Source: Euptelea pleiosperma
Taxonomy: Eukaryota > Streptophyta > Magnoliopsida > Ranunculales > Eupteleaceae
Length of the DNA stretch: 64,000 nt
Assembly: GCA_035048495.1 (NCBI GenBank)
Contig: CM068541.1
Location: 4,223,929-4,287,928, forward strand
Direction: 5' to 3'
Shown here: piece by piece, positions 1 to 10,150 of the stretch
How positions within the stretch are numbered: position 1 is the first letter of the stretch
Layout of the letters: the number at the start of each line of letters is the position of its first letter
Position numbers and translations under genes: made by a program
Notes under the pieces: generated by a model
The model's input: only the letters and a program-made list of their open reading frames with translations
Databases searched by the model: none
What the model was told of the DNA's origin: nothing

Positions 1-262
1 AAAAAATGAGCTTCATTAGTGATTTTTAACTGATTCTATTGAAGTTATTTTCATGGGTTGATTTTAACGGTAGGCATGTGAGCATTATTGAGCGTTATTT
101 GGGTGCAAAAATCCAAAGGTTTTAAATCCCTAATCAGGCTGATTTTTGGTTTGTAGATCCACCGACGGACTGGCCAAACATCCATACGGTCAGAGCTCTC
201 TGATCATGTGCCACGTGGCTCATATTGAGTGCGCAGCTTCCGTCACAACATCTTGTGACACA
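1..262. repeat. Fold-back MITE family A, left-truncated by the window edge
   Basis: This stretch matches the right half of a fold-back repeat seen many times between 1 and 24 kb: an internal part, then an arm with the core TTGGCCAAACATCC-like and GCCACGTGGCTCATATTG. It continues into a TGTGACACAAGTTTTACTC-like end, as in the full copies at 9235-9640 and 13619-14023. The arm contains a CACGTG G-box near 222. The left arm lies outside the window. Confidence 0.75.
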
Positions 263-362
263 AGTTTTACTCCGCATGACCACTCGTTCTACATGTGAAT
301 AAAATTTGTCATTGGAAAAAAAAAAATAGGGTTCTTTGGCGATGCCACGTAACACTTTTTTT

Positions 363-593
363 GGGCCCATTACTGCATGGATGTTAAGCCCGCTCCATGA
401 AAAATGTACACACCAAAAATCATCTTGATTGGTTATCTAGCCATTAGATTTAAGCACTTTTTACGGACTGATTCTAGCCCTTTGATTGAACAAATTTTTT
501 GTGTCGTACCAAATGTAAAAGCTGGAAATCACCAAAAAAAAATTGGTGTGTATAGCTCACGAACGAGTCAAACATCCATGCGGTCAATGGGCC
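363..593. repeat. Small fold-back element related to family A
   Basis: GGGCCCATTACTGCATGGATG at the left mirrors CATCCATGCGGTCAATGGGCC at the right, and the inner arms mirror each other as AAAAATCATCTTGATTGG and CCAAAAAAAAATTGG-like. It lies in the 5' flank of Csl copy 1. A partial copy with its right neighbour recurs at 8960-9230, which marks that region as a duplicated Csl 5' flank. Confidence 0.6.
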
Positions 594-990
594 TGAAGTT
601 TTTAGAGAATTTTTTTTTTATGGACCACCCTTAATTTCTTCTATGTAGAGCTACTCAGGTGCTGCCATCTGTAGATTAAACATAATATTCTTAATTTTTA
701 AAATATTTTCTTGTCTAAGCACGTGGGTCCCACTTTGTCATGTGCATCTCTACATATATACAAAAAGGTTCCACAAAAAATTTCGAATTTTTAGAGAGCT
801 ACTCATCGACATGAACAAAGTCTGACCATCCAACGACGTGGACCCTAAGGAGGATGTGTTCCTCAGCAAGACAATAGTCACAAAAACACATTTCTAGAAA
901 CAGTACTGTTATCTTTCCACCCTTATAAACAACCACACACAAACAAATCCATAGAGAAGAAGCACAAAGCAAAGCCACCCAAATCCCTCC
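594..990 (+). promoter_or_regulatory. 5' flank and probable promoter/leader of Csl copy 1
   Basis: Non-coding sequence before the first ATG. A TATA-like CTTATAAAC lies at about 921-929, some 65 bp before the ATG, and a second TATATACA lies near 754. A CACGTG occurs near 722. The sequence between about 922 and 990 is A/C-rich, as in many plant leaders. Transcription start and true TATA use cannot be decided from sequence. Confidence 0.35.
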
Positions 991-3900
991 ATGGCCAACC
1001 CAATCTCTCTTCCTCTCCAAGAGAGAATCCCTCGTAAGAACACTCTCCAAAGGACCTTAGATCTTATCGTCTTCTTCCTCCTTATATCTTTCCTCTTATA
1101 TCGTCTTCTATCACTCAACGACCATGGAATCACTTGGATGCTTGCCTTCCTCTGTGAGTTATGGTTCACCTTCATCTGCTTCCTCACCCTCAACATTAAA
1201 TGGAATCCCGTTGAGTACAAAACATACCCCCAACGTCTCTTAAAGAGGTAACAAACTATCTCCACAGTTTTTTTTTCTGAATTTTTCCTACTATTAGAAA
1301 GTGTTTTACAGAAAAAGTTTTACTACGTTTACATGCATAAAATTTTCTAGAAAATTTATTCATGTTTGATATTGATATATATAACAATATGTTTTCCTAA
1401 TTGGCAGAAATCAAGAGCTTCCCCCTGTGGACTTGTTTGTTACAACTGCGGACCCTGTTCTTGAACCACCTATCATCACTGTAAACACTGTTCTCTCCTT
1501 GTTGGCTCTCGATTACCCACCTCACAAACTCGCTTGCTACGTGTCGGACGATGGTGCCTCTCCAGTCACCTTCTACTCTCTTCTCGAAGCTTCTAAATTC
1601 GCTAAGCTCTGGGTTCCTTTCTGTAAGAAGTACAACGTTCAAGTTAGAGCTCCTTTCCTTTATCTTTCCGACGATGAGCCTAAAGCTTCCGGTTATTATC
1701 TTTCATCAGACTTCTGGAAGGACTGGAGAAAGATGAAGGTAAGGGAACGTCCTGGCTGGGATATTGCCGGCTCTCATCGGTTTCGGTTCCTATTGGTTCC
1801 GTTCTCAAAACGACGGATTCGGAGCTGGAATCAATAATTTGGTTCCGGTCGGTTTCTTGATAATATTATAATTTTAACACTATTTATACATAATATTACA
1901 TTTATATATCAGTCCTGATTCGGTTCCAATATTAAATTTTCCGGAACCGGCAGACCTGTTATTATCGGTCCAGTTTCGGTTTCGGTTCTTATTTAATCGG
2001 TTCCTAAAAATACAAATTGAAGCCCCTGGTCCACATCATAACGCTGCGTAGATGGCCTATTTATGGACTGTTTTTAATGGAATCCTGTTGAGCACAAAAC
2101 AGTAGTGTATTTATGGACCATCACCCGAACGTTACAAAGATTCCGATGATCTTTGCTGACGGATCACACACCACAGTATGAGGTACATGGCACTCTTAGA
2201 GACCACTGGCCGCCTACCACACCCACAATATGAACCACGTGACATATTCTTAGAGATTTCTTACCTTATGGATGTTTAGCCCAATCCTAGATGGACACAG
2301 ATACCAAAAATCAGCTTGATTAGTGATTTATAAGCATTGGATTGGAGTTCTTTTCATGGGATGACTTTTTACCGTGGAATTTGAGCACTATTGACCAATA
2401 TTTGGGGTACAAATATCGATCCAAAGGTTTGAAACCAGTAATCAGGCTGATTTTTTATCTGTAGGCCCACCTAGGGATTGGCCAAACATCCATACAGTCA
2501 GCGTACTATAAGAGTGTGCCACGTAGCTCATATTAGTGCCGGTTCACATCCATCTGCTGGCCAAGTTATTGACTTGTCGGAATCAGTTAATCCATATGGA
2601 CCATGTACCATATGGGTGCGTATATCCCTGACGGAATGGACATCCCCATGCAGTCCGTGCATGGGCCCAGAGGGCACCGACATCAAGTTGGAGTTCCTTT
2701 CCTTTCTCTTTCCGACGATGAGCCTAAAGCTTCCAGTGATAATCTTTCATCGGACTGGAGAAAGTTGAAGGTAATTTGAGATACGTAAAAGAATACATGT
2801 CCCAAGATCCTACAACCCTTGGATGGACCAGCACCCAAAAGTCACACGGATCAGACGACCTTAATTAGCTCCTCTCAGAAGGAGATATGGCTTGCAATTC
2901 AATAATTGAGGAAAAGTTCTAAAAATGTCAAAAGAAAAAATATCTGAGAGACTTTTGGGCTACGTCTCATCCAAGATGGGGCCAAGTGACTGAATTGTCG
3001 GGATCGATGAGTCCGTGGACTACATGCAGTGTCTATGTGACGCATCAATCCACCTATTCAATATGCTTCCGACAACTTATATTATTCTTAATCATAGCGT
3101 CTTGTGAAGCACGTGTGAGAGGGCGTGCCCCGGGCTTTAAGTAGTATATATTTGACCTTTTAAATATTACTGTTTTATGCAATTTAGGCTTAGTCAATTT
3201 AGGTTAATTTCCACTAACAAAGTCCATGTTTTCAAAGTACCCATTCTTGAATCTTGACTAGATTAGAATATATATATATATACAAAACGCCAAAAAAGTG
3301 GTTGAGAAAACTACATCGATCCGTCGGCAAAGTTGCCCACAGACCACACAGTATGAGCCACATGGCACACTATTACAGAGCACTGATCATATGAATGTTT
3401 GCCTATCCCTAGGTGGACCTACATGTCAAAAATCAGCTTGATTAGTAATTTCAAACCTTTCCATCTATGTATATCCCAAATAATGGTCAAATTCGACGGT
3501 TTAAAATCAACACATAAAATTACCCCAATTGAATGCTTAGAAATGACTAACCAGGCTGATTTTAGTTAGGTAGGTTCACCTAGTGATGGGCAGTGGCAGA
3601 GGGGGGCAAGGTGTCACGCGGGGGGCAGGTTGGGTGGCGGCTTATGCTTGAGGGGGGCAACTGCCTCCCTAAGGTAGTTTTGAAAGTTGAGCGGGGACTC
3701 GCCCCCCCTTGACTCTGCTTTATACTATGGATGGGCCAAACATCCATACGGTCAATGGTCTCTATGAGTGTGTCACTTGGCTCATATACTGTGATTTGAG
3801 GCTTTAATTAGAAAGCTTTGATAGAAACAATAAAACAGTGGACTTCATCCTTTTATCTTTTAAGGCCCGAAGTTTAAGTTTTTCTCCACAAACTCCATAT

Positions 3901-6900
3901 CACCGCAAAAGGAAGAATGCAACACAAACTAATTTATTCAGAAATTAAGATCAAATTATAGTGAAAAGGTATATAGAAATTAAATTTTAGCTGCAAATTG
4001 CCATTAAGAGTAGAAACATGTCTAAGTTTTCATATCTTTGTAGAATGAATATGAACAACTTAGCCAAAGAATCGAAGAGGCCGTACAAAATCCCTCTCCA
4101 TGCGATCTAACTGGCGAGTTTGCTGCTTTCTCAAAAATTGATCGCACAAACCACCCGAGCATTGTTAAGGTAATCTATTTATCGACACATACAACAAAAT
4201 TTCCGCTAAATTCTTTAATAGAAAGCATTTATAACACACATGTTGTTGTATATTTTGTAGGTAATATGGGAGAACAAGGAAAATGGTCCAGATGGGTTGC
4301 CACATCTGGTTTATGTGTCAAGAGAGAAGCGGCCGAAGCACCCACATCGTTTCAAAGCAGGGGCGATGAACGTTCTGGTATATTTCGGCATCATCTCTCG
4401 TCTTCCTCTATTAGGCTCTGTATGGTGATCAACAAAATGTTTTACAGAAAAAAGATTTGTCGACAAATTTTCTAGTAATGATTTTTTGCACGTAAATGTA
4501 GTAAAAAAATTTCTGTAAAACAGATATCTTTATTGCTTTGACCATTGTCTCTAATGAACAGACCAGAGTCTCAGGAGTGATGACAAATTCTCCATTCATG
4601 CTCAACGTCGACTGCGATATGTTCGCCAACAACCCACAGATTGTTCTTCATGCTATGTGTTACCTACTAGATACCGAGAAGGAAAGAGAATGCGGGTTCG
4701 TTCAATGTCCACAGCAGTTCCATGGGGGCCTAAAGGACGATCCATTTGGAAACCAATTGGTAGTTCTGCAAGAAGTAAGTAAACCTTCATTTTATTTATT
4801 TATTTATTTTTATGGGTACGTAAGCTGAATTAGGGAAGACCCCTATGAATTTAATGGCCGTTAAAACGGTAATGCCCAAAGCCTGTTGTGTTATGAACCG
4901 TTTTGATGCTTAGAAAACAACAGCCATTATTTTCTGAAATTTTTTGTGATAAAATTATATTATTTCCGTTATTTTTCCCTTTTCTTGTGCTTTTTTCTTT
5001 TTTCAATTTCAGCGCCATTTTTTCCCATTACTTTCTTTTCCGCTTTTCCCATTTTTTTCCGTTTTTGCCACCGTCCATTATAGTTCATTTTAATGGCCGT
5101 TTTAACGGAAAAAATGGTAACTCCCCAGTCCATTATACCGTTATAACGGCCTCTTTTAAACCTTGTTTGCCTCCTTTCAAAATTCAAATGCGAAAAACTT
5201 CCTAAAATGAAAACCTTTCTTTACATTTTTTTTTTTTTCAGTGTTTGGGGCGTGGAGTATCAGGAATTCAAGGACCTTTCTATGGAGGAACAGGATGCTT
5301 TCACCGGAGAAAAGTCATATACGGGCTATCACCCAATGAAGCAGAAATCAAAGAAAGAAAACTTAGCGTAGTTAATGGTAAATCACTCAACCTTGATTTT
5401 ATTTTATTTTTCCCCTATAAACTGGTTGTATCTTTGTTACCATGACTTTTTCTTTTATCAGGAAAATCATCTGAAGAAGAACTTAAAAAGAGATTTGGAT
5501 ATTCGACGAAATTTGCAGAATCAGCAGCTCAAATAATGTCCGGGAAAAATCAAAATTTAGATTGTCTCGGCGATCTTTCAAGTTCTCTTGAGGCAGCAAC
5601 CCAAGCTGCTGATTGTCTCTCTGAGTCTAATACTTACTGGGGTACAAAGGTGAGAGACCTTACATCTTTTTATTGGATTAAAATATGGAAATTAGCGACC
5701 CTATTATATTAACTTACAACAAGAGATATGAGAATCAGATCAGTGTCGACCTAACTTGGCTTGACTTGGAATGCTTTGGCAGGTTGGTTGGGTCTACGGA
5801 TCCACAACGGAAGACGTCCTCACAGGACTCAGAATCCATGCCAGTGGTTGGGAATCTGTTTTTATAACGCCGGACCCACCTGCATTTCTAGGATGCGCAC
5901 CCTCGGGTGGGCCCGCATCTTTGACCCAACAGAAAAGATGGGCCACAGGTCTTCTAGAGATTCTCCTCAGCAACAATAGTCCCATCGTTGCTTTCATCAC
6001 CCGCAATCTACGGTTCCGACAGTGCCTGGCGTATATTTACTTAAACTTGTGGGCTCCACGCTTCCTTCCTGAGTTGTGCTACGCTGCTTTGCCGGCGTAT
6101 TGTCTCATCACCAACACGTCCTTCCTGCCTGCGGTATTTATTTCAGCCTCTAGAATTTGTCTGCGTACTATTATACCAAGAAAGACCAGATGGAGACAAG
6201 CATCCATCGTAGGGCTGGCAATGGATCGGATTCTAGTCCGATTGTTATTGATCTGATACCGATCCAATAAGAAATCCAATCGATTCAGACCCTATGGGAT
6301 CAGTAAAATTCAGTCACAGAACTTTTCTGATATGATTAGATCAGTCCATAGAAATCACCAATTAGGCCAATGTTTGATCTGTAGGTCCACCTAGGGATGG
6401 GCCAATCATCTATGCCACATTGCGTTTTGGGGTGCACTCTGCATGCCTGCCCTTTAAAAGGCATGCTTCAAAATTTTCCTCTATGCTCTTGCATAGAGCT
6501 AATTAATTTTTTTTACGATTATTATAAGAAAAAGAAAAAGGAAAAAAATTTCTACATTTTACGTTTTTGGTGAAATGTAAGCTCCCATTTTAGTATTTAA
6601 ACTGTTTTAGAAAATGAAACATAGTTTAAAAACACATGTTGGTGCAGTGGGATAGAACCACGGTAGGGGTTTGCTCCCTCAGATTCGTGTGTTCGAGACT
6701 CGCGGGCCTCCTGACTTACCCAGTTTGGTGTAGGGAAACTTCTGTGGGGTTGGTGCGCACAACAGGAGGGATTAGTCCCACCCAAAAGGTGTGGGTATAC
6801 CCTTCGAATTTTTTTCTTTAAGAGTACGTGTTTCTTATTTTTACATAGAGATAAAAAAAACCTAGTTTCATCTTGGGGTTATGAATAACTCATTTTTCAT

Positions 6901-7815
6901 GGGACGATTATGATTGTACTGTGAGAAAACACAGAATCTTACCGAGAGTTCAAACCCTGAAGGCTTTGAGTTTTAGCCGAGAGCCGCTGATGTACATCTG
7001 TAGGCATGAAGAACTCAAATTGTGCATCAGGTTGATCCAAGCCATAAGCCTAGTTGTTTAGATTTTAACACTAAATTTTATGACTTTTGGGTTTCCAAGC
7101 CTAATCTGACTTACCTGCACTCAAATTATGAGCAATTTTGACTGGATTATTCTTAGGGTCTTAGCTAAAACCCTAAATATTCTTCTTAATAATGAACCTG
7201 CTTGAGTTTCCATCACCTATAACTTTTAAAATTCCCATAATAACCTTGAATTTGTGCATGCAGATCTCAGAACCAGCCATTTTCATCCCCGGTTCCATTT
7301 TCGTCATTTCCAACCTCTCCTCTCTATTGGAGTACCTTTTTTGCGGCCTCTCAATCCGTGCATGGTGGAACAACCAGAGAATGAGGAGGATAACCACGTT
7401 AACTGCATGGTTGTTTGGTTTCTTGAGCGTCATTCTCAAGCTCTTAGGGTTATCTGAGACTGTATTTGAAGTAACACAAAAAGACCAAAGTACCTCTGAC
7501 AATGGCATAGACGCTGATGCTAGTAGCTTCACCTTTGACGACTCCCCAATCTTCGTGCCTGGTGTGGCCCTTGTGTTGGTTCACATGATCGCACTTTTTG
7601 TGAGCTTGTTAGGGGTGCAGGCACCGATCCACGGTGCAGGGTCAGGTCTAGGGGAGATCATTTGTAGCGCATGGGTGATGCTAAGCTTCTTGCCTTTTGT
7701 GAAAGGACTATTTCGGAAAGGAAAGTATGGGATTCCCTTACCCACAGTATGCAAATCAGCGGCTTTGGCGGGACTCTTCGTGCACTTCTGCAGACGGTAC
7801 TCTTCGTGGGTCTAG
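991..7815 (+). CDS. CSLB/H: Cellulose synthase-like protein (CslB/CslH clade), copy 1, intact nine-exon gene
   Basis: A predicted family-2 glycosyltransferase of Golgi or plasma membrane that would polymerise a beta-linked cell-wall glucan. CslH of grasses makes mixed-linkage glucan; the product here is unknown. Exons read by eye: 991-1247, 1408-1738, 4044-4169, 4261-4377, 4562-4774, 5242-5377, 5462-5649, 5783-6133, 7264-7815. All introns are GT..AG and phases agree, giving 2271 nt or 756 residues, the usual family length. Two membrane segments lie in residues 20-70. The catalytic motifs are DDG (about 133-135), DCD (294-296), ED (466-467) and QQKRW (505-509), followed by a multi-helix C-terminus with NNQRMRRIT and [14 protein letters not shown] 991 gives a full N-terminus. 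Intron 2 holds a relic of exon 2, and intron 8 holds a SINE. Assignment to CslB or CslH needs a tree. Confidence 0.9.
1750..2010. repeat. GGTTCCGGT-rich repeat in Csl intron 2
   Basis: Multiple CGGTTTCGGTTCC and GGTTCCGGTCGG motifs flank an AT-rich centre, giving an imperfect inverted repeat. A nearly identical copy lies at 17550-17830 in the same intron of Csl copy 3, so the element predates the duplication. Superfamily not determined. Confidence 0.55.
2229..2536. repeat. Fold-back MITE family A in intron 2 of Csl copy 1
   Basis: The left arm (AATATGAACCACGTGACATA, then CTTATGGATGTTTAGCCC) mirrors the right arm (GGCCAAACATCCATAC, then GTGCCACGTAGCTCATATT) around an AT-rich centre. The same insertion is present at about 18042-18346 in copy 3, so it was there before the genes duplicated. 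Confidence 0.75.
2684..2770 (+). pseudogene. Relic of Csl exon 2 (3' end) inside intron 2
   Basis: About 87 bases repeat the last third of exon 2, including CCGACGATGAGCCTAAAGC and the GTAA donor after AAGTTGAAG. Seven bases of the TTCTGGAAGGAC stretch are missing, which breaks the frame. The relic reads GATAAT where copy 1 exon 2 reads TATTAT, so it resembles the copy 3 exon (GATGAT) more. Copy 3 intron 2 matches copy 1 up to this point and then diverges. Confidence 0.7.
3341..3790. repeat. Family A fold-back MITE split by a G/C-rich insertion
   Basis: The left arm begins near CAGTATGAGCCACATGGC and the right arm ends near TCACTTGGCTCATATACTG, with the family A internal sequence between. 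The right arm is interrupted at about 3588-3725 by an unrelated G-rich block. Confidence 0.65.
3588..3725. mobile_element. G-rich nested insertion, hAT-like MITE candidate
   Basis: The block starts GGGCAGTGGCAGAGGGGGGC and ends CCCCCCCTTGACTCTGC, which are imperfect inverted termini of the common CAGTGGCGGA type. It holds several runs of three to six G on the plus strand and sits inside an AT-rich MITE. Confidence 0.45.
4851..5165. mobile_element. hAT-like MITE (AACGGCCGTT family) in Csl intron 5
   Basis: The left part has GGCCGTTAAAACGGTAA and the right part has CCGTTATAACGGCCTC ending TTTAAACCTTG. This matches the family whose copies at 24553-24922 and 38938-39243 have perfect 8-bp duplications. 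The left terminus looks truncated. The corresponding intron of copy 3 lacks it, so it inserted after the gene duplication. Confidence 0.55.
6211..6300. repeat. GGGCTGGCAATGGATCGG repeat end, intron 8 of Csl copy 1
   Basis: The start TAGGGCTGGCAATGGATCGG, followed by GATCCAAT-type repeats, is the terminus of the element seen complete at about 19129-19530. A shorter version is at 10389-10450 in the matching intron of copy 2, so copies 1 and 2 share it. Confidence 0.5.
6640..6815 (+). mobile_element. tRNA-derived SINE in intron 8 of Csl copy 1
   Basis: A pol III A box TGGTGCAGTGG (6640-6650) is followed about 40 nt later by a B box TGTTCGAGACT (6690-6700), the spacing of a tRNA-like head. A body follows, and the tail is TTCGAATTTTTTT. 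The matching introns of copies 2 and 3 lack it, so it is a copy-1-specific insertion in the gene's sense orientation. Confidence 0.7.
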
Positions 7816-7972
7816 ACATTGTTGGAAGAATTACTCAACAGGATGCTACAATTTTATCGTGTATTCATCAATTACTATTTTAAAGCCAAAACTTGGGTTG
7901 CTACGTACCTTCGCAGAACGTTCACCTAAGCACCTATTAGTTCTTTTGTTTTTTTGTAGCTATCATTAAATG

Positions 7973-7978
7973 AATAAA
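7973..7978 (+). terminator. Candidate poly(A) signal of Csl copy 1
   Basis: AATAAA lies about 160 bases after the TAG stop at 7813-7815, in sequence also conserved after copy 2 (near 11339). Position and conservation fit a 3' end signal; no transcript evidence is available. Confidence 0.4.
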
Positions 7979-8080
7979 TGTCTTGAAATCTTTTTCTAGA
8001 AAATAAAAATTAGTTCATTGAATGTCCTTTAACCGTACTCACCCTTATTAAAATAAATGTTTTGCTTTATTGAAAGGGCT

Positions 8081-8424
8081 GGGCTCCAATTACCGCTCCT
8101 AAAATGACAAGCTCTTAGAGGACTCTGACCATATGGAGTTTTGTCCGATCCCTAGGTAGACGTACAAACCAAAAATCAGCCTGATTTGTGATTTCTAGGT
8201 ATTGGATAGTTGTACCTCAAATTCTCGCTATTTTGATCAACCTATGAAAATAAGTTCAATCCAACGCCTAGAAATCACTAATCAGACTGATTTTTGGTTT
8301 TGTAAGTCCACTTAGGGATTGGCCAAACATCTATACGGTCAGAGTCCTCTAAGAATGCCACGTAGCTCATACTGTGTTCTGTAACCGGAACCTGTCATTT
8401 TAGGGCGCGTGGTAACTGGAGCCC
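8081..8424. mobile_element. Family A fold-back MITE, GGGCTCCA-ended subfamily
   Basis: The termini GGGCTCCAATTACCGC and GGTAACTGGAGCCC are inverted, with the family A arms (CCTAGGTAGACGTAC and GGGATTGGCCAAACATC) inside. The matching 3' flank of copy 2 (about 11430-11480) lacks it. No convincing target duplication was found. Confidence 0.65.
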
Positions 8425-9234
8425 GACCTTATTAAAAAATAATCTTATTACACATACTAAATTACTTCCCATGATGTCAATACAGCCCCTTCATCGTAAC
8501 AAAGTTAGTCACTATACATTTTATCTATATTTTCAAAATAACTCTTTTTAACAACTTAATTACTTTCTATGCCATTACTTCCAATCATGCATTTACTTGC
8601 CACAATTTACAGATTCATGATCACCCCTCCAAAGTGCAAACTAATCTTCAAACCATGTTGAAACATTCTTATTTTGTCACTTTTAAAAAGGCCCGTACAA
8701 TCACTCACGTGCAACACACATGCAGCCCACTAGTAGTGCAAGTTAATAAGCTAAACTATGAAATTCCTCTTTATAAGTTTTTATTTTATTTGTTTTATAA
8801 TAGTAGATCATCTTTAATTGTGAAAGTTACAAGTTTCAATATTTTTAAGAAAAATGCTAGCAAACAACCCCATAATGGAGTTGCACAGATGCAAGCCCAC
8901 AAATTAAAGAGGAGAAAACTTTCAGAAGCAACATGTTTGAATTAAAATATAATATTTTTCTTGTCTTTTATAGCCATTAGATTTAAGCACTTTTTAAAGG
9001 ACTGATTCTGACCGTTTGATTCAACAAATTTTTTTGGGTACCAAATGTAGAGCCACATGTAGAGCCACATGTAGAGCCATGAACGGCGCACTCAAACATC
9101 CATGCGGCCAATGGTCATGAATGGTGCCAGGCATTTTAATTTTAAAGAATTTTTTTACGTGGACCCTTTCTTGTATGTAGAGCTACTCACCCACAAAAAT
9201 TATCTACTTTTTAGAAAGCTACTCAACCTAAGTC
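8425..9234. other. Gene-free spacer: duplicated Csl 3' flank, then a relic of a Csl 5' flank
   Basis: 8430-8830 matches 11455-11830 (both start AAAATAATCTTATT), the duplicated downstream region of Csl copies 1 and 2. From about 8960 to 9230 the sequence matches 440-800 upstream of copy 1, including ATTTAAGCACTTTTT and ATGTAGAGCTACTCA. This is therefore a 5' flank, probably of copy 2, now separated from any exon 1. Confidence 0.6.
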
Positions 9235-9640
9235 GAGTAAAACTTGTGTCACAAGATGTTGTGATGGAAGCCAGTCACAGCACTCAATACGAGCCACATG
9301 GCACACAATCAGAGGGCACTGACTGTCTGGATGTTTGGCCAGTCCCTCGGTGGACCTACAAACCAAAAATCAGCCTGATTAGTGATTTACAACCTTTGGA
9401 TTTTTGCACCCAAATATCGCTCAATAATGCTCAAATTCATACCATTAAAATCAACCCATGAAAATAATTTCAATCAAATCGGTTAGAAATCACTAATCAA
9501 GCTGATTTTTTGTGTACCGGTCCACCGAGGGACTGGCCAAACTTCCATACAGTCATCGTCCTCCAATAGTATGCCACGTGGCTCGTATTGAATGCTGTGG
9601 CCGGCTTCCGTCACAACATCTTGTGACACAAGTTTTACTC
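9235..9640. mobile_element. Full-length family A fold-back MITE (GAGTAAAACTTGTG ends)
   Basis: GAGTAAAACTTGTGTCACAA at the left mirrors TTGTGACACAAGTTTTACTC at the right, and the inverted arms run well over 100 bp. The flanks ACCTAAGTC (9226-9234) and TCCAAAGTC (9641-9649) agree at 7 of 9 bases, as expected for a decayed 9-bp Mutator-type target duplication. Confidence 0.8.
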
Positions 9641-9743
9641 TCCAAAGTCCACTGTTGGGAGAAATTTTTGAAGCAGCCGATTTTTGAAGCAGAAAAACAT
9701 TGGCCAATCACATATTCAAAAGCATTTTTGGGTTTGTTCGAAA

Positions 9744-10150
9744 GGAATAAAACTTTGATGACCGGGCCCTGTCATCAAGGCCGATGACAGTGCACAATAC
9801 GAGCCACGTGGAACACTCTTAGAGGACTCTGACCGTATGGATGTTTGTCCAATCATTAGGTGGACCTACAAACCAAAAATCAGACCCATTAGTGATTTCT
9901 AGGCTTTGGATGAGAATTCTTTTCAAGGGTTGATTTTAACCGTGGGAAATTTGAGCATTATTGACCATTATTTGAGGTACAAAGATCCAAAGGTTTAAAA
10001 TCAAAAATCAAGCTGATTTTTTGTTTGTAGGTCCTTATAGGGATTGGAAAAACATCCATACGGTCAGAGTCCTCTAAGAGTATGACACGTGGCTACCATT
10101 GCACCCTGTCATCGGCCTTGATGACAGGGCCCTGTATCAAAGTCGTACTC
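9744..10150. mobile_element. Family A fold-back MITE at the broken edge of Csl copy 2 exon 8
   Basis: The left end GGAATAAAACTTTGATGAC mirrors the right end GTATCAAAGTCGTACTC. Next inside are GGCCCTGTCATCAAGGCC-like palindromes and then the family A arms. The right end abuts the exon 8 remnant directly. The left flank is not Csl coding sequence, so exon 8 and everything upstream of it is missing. Confidence 0.75.

Noticed and set aside
909..1265. Minus-strand open frame of 118 codons
   Set aside because: Shadow of Csl exon 1 on the other strand.
4903..5205. 100-codon open frame in Csl intron 5
   Set aside because: It lies within a hAT-like MITE and T-rich sequence; no domain.
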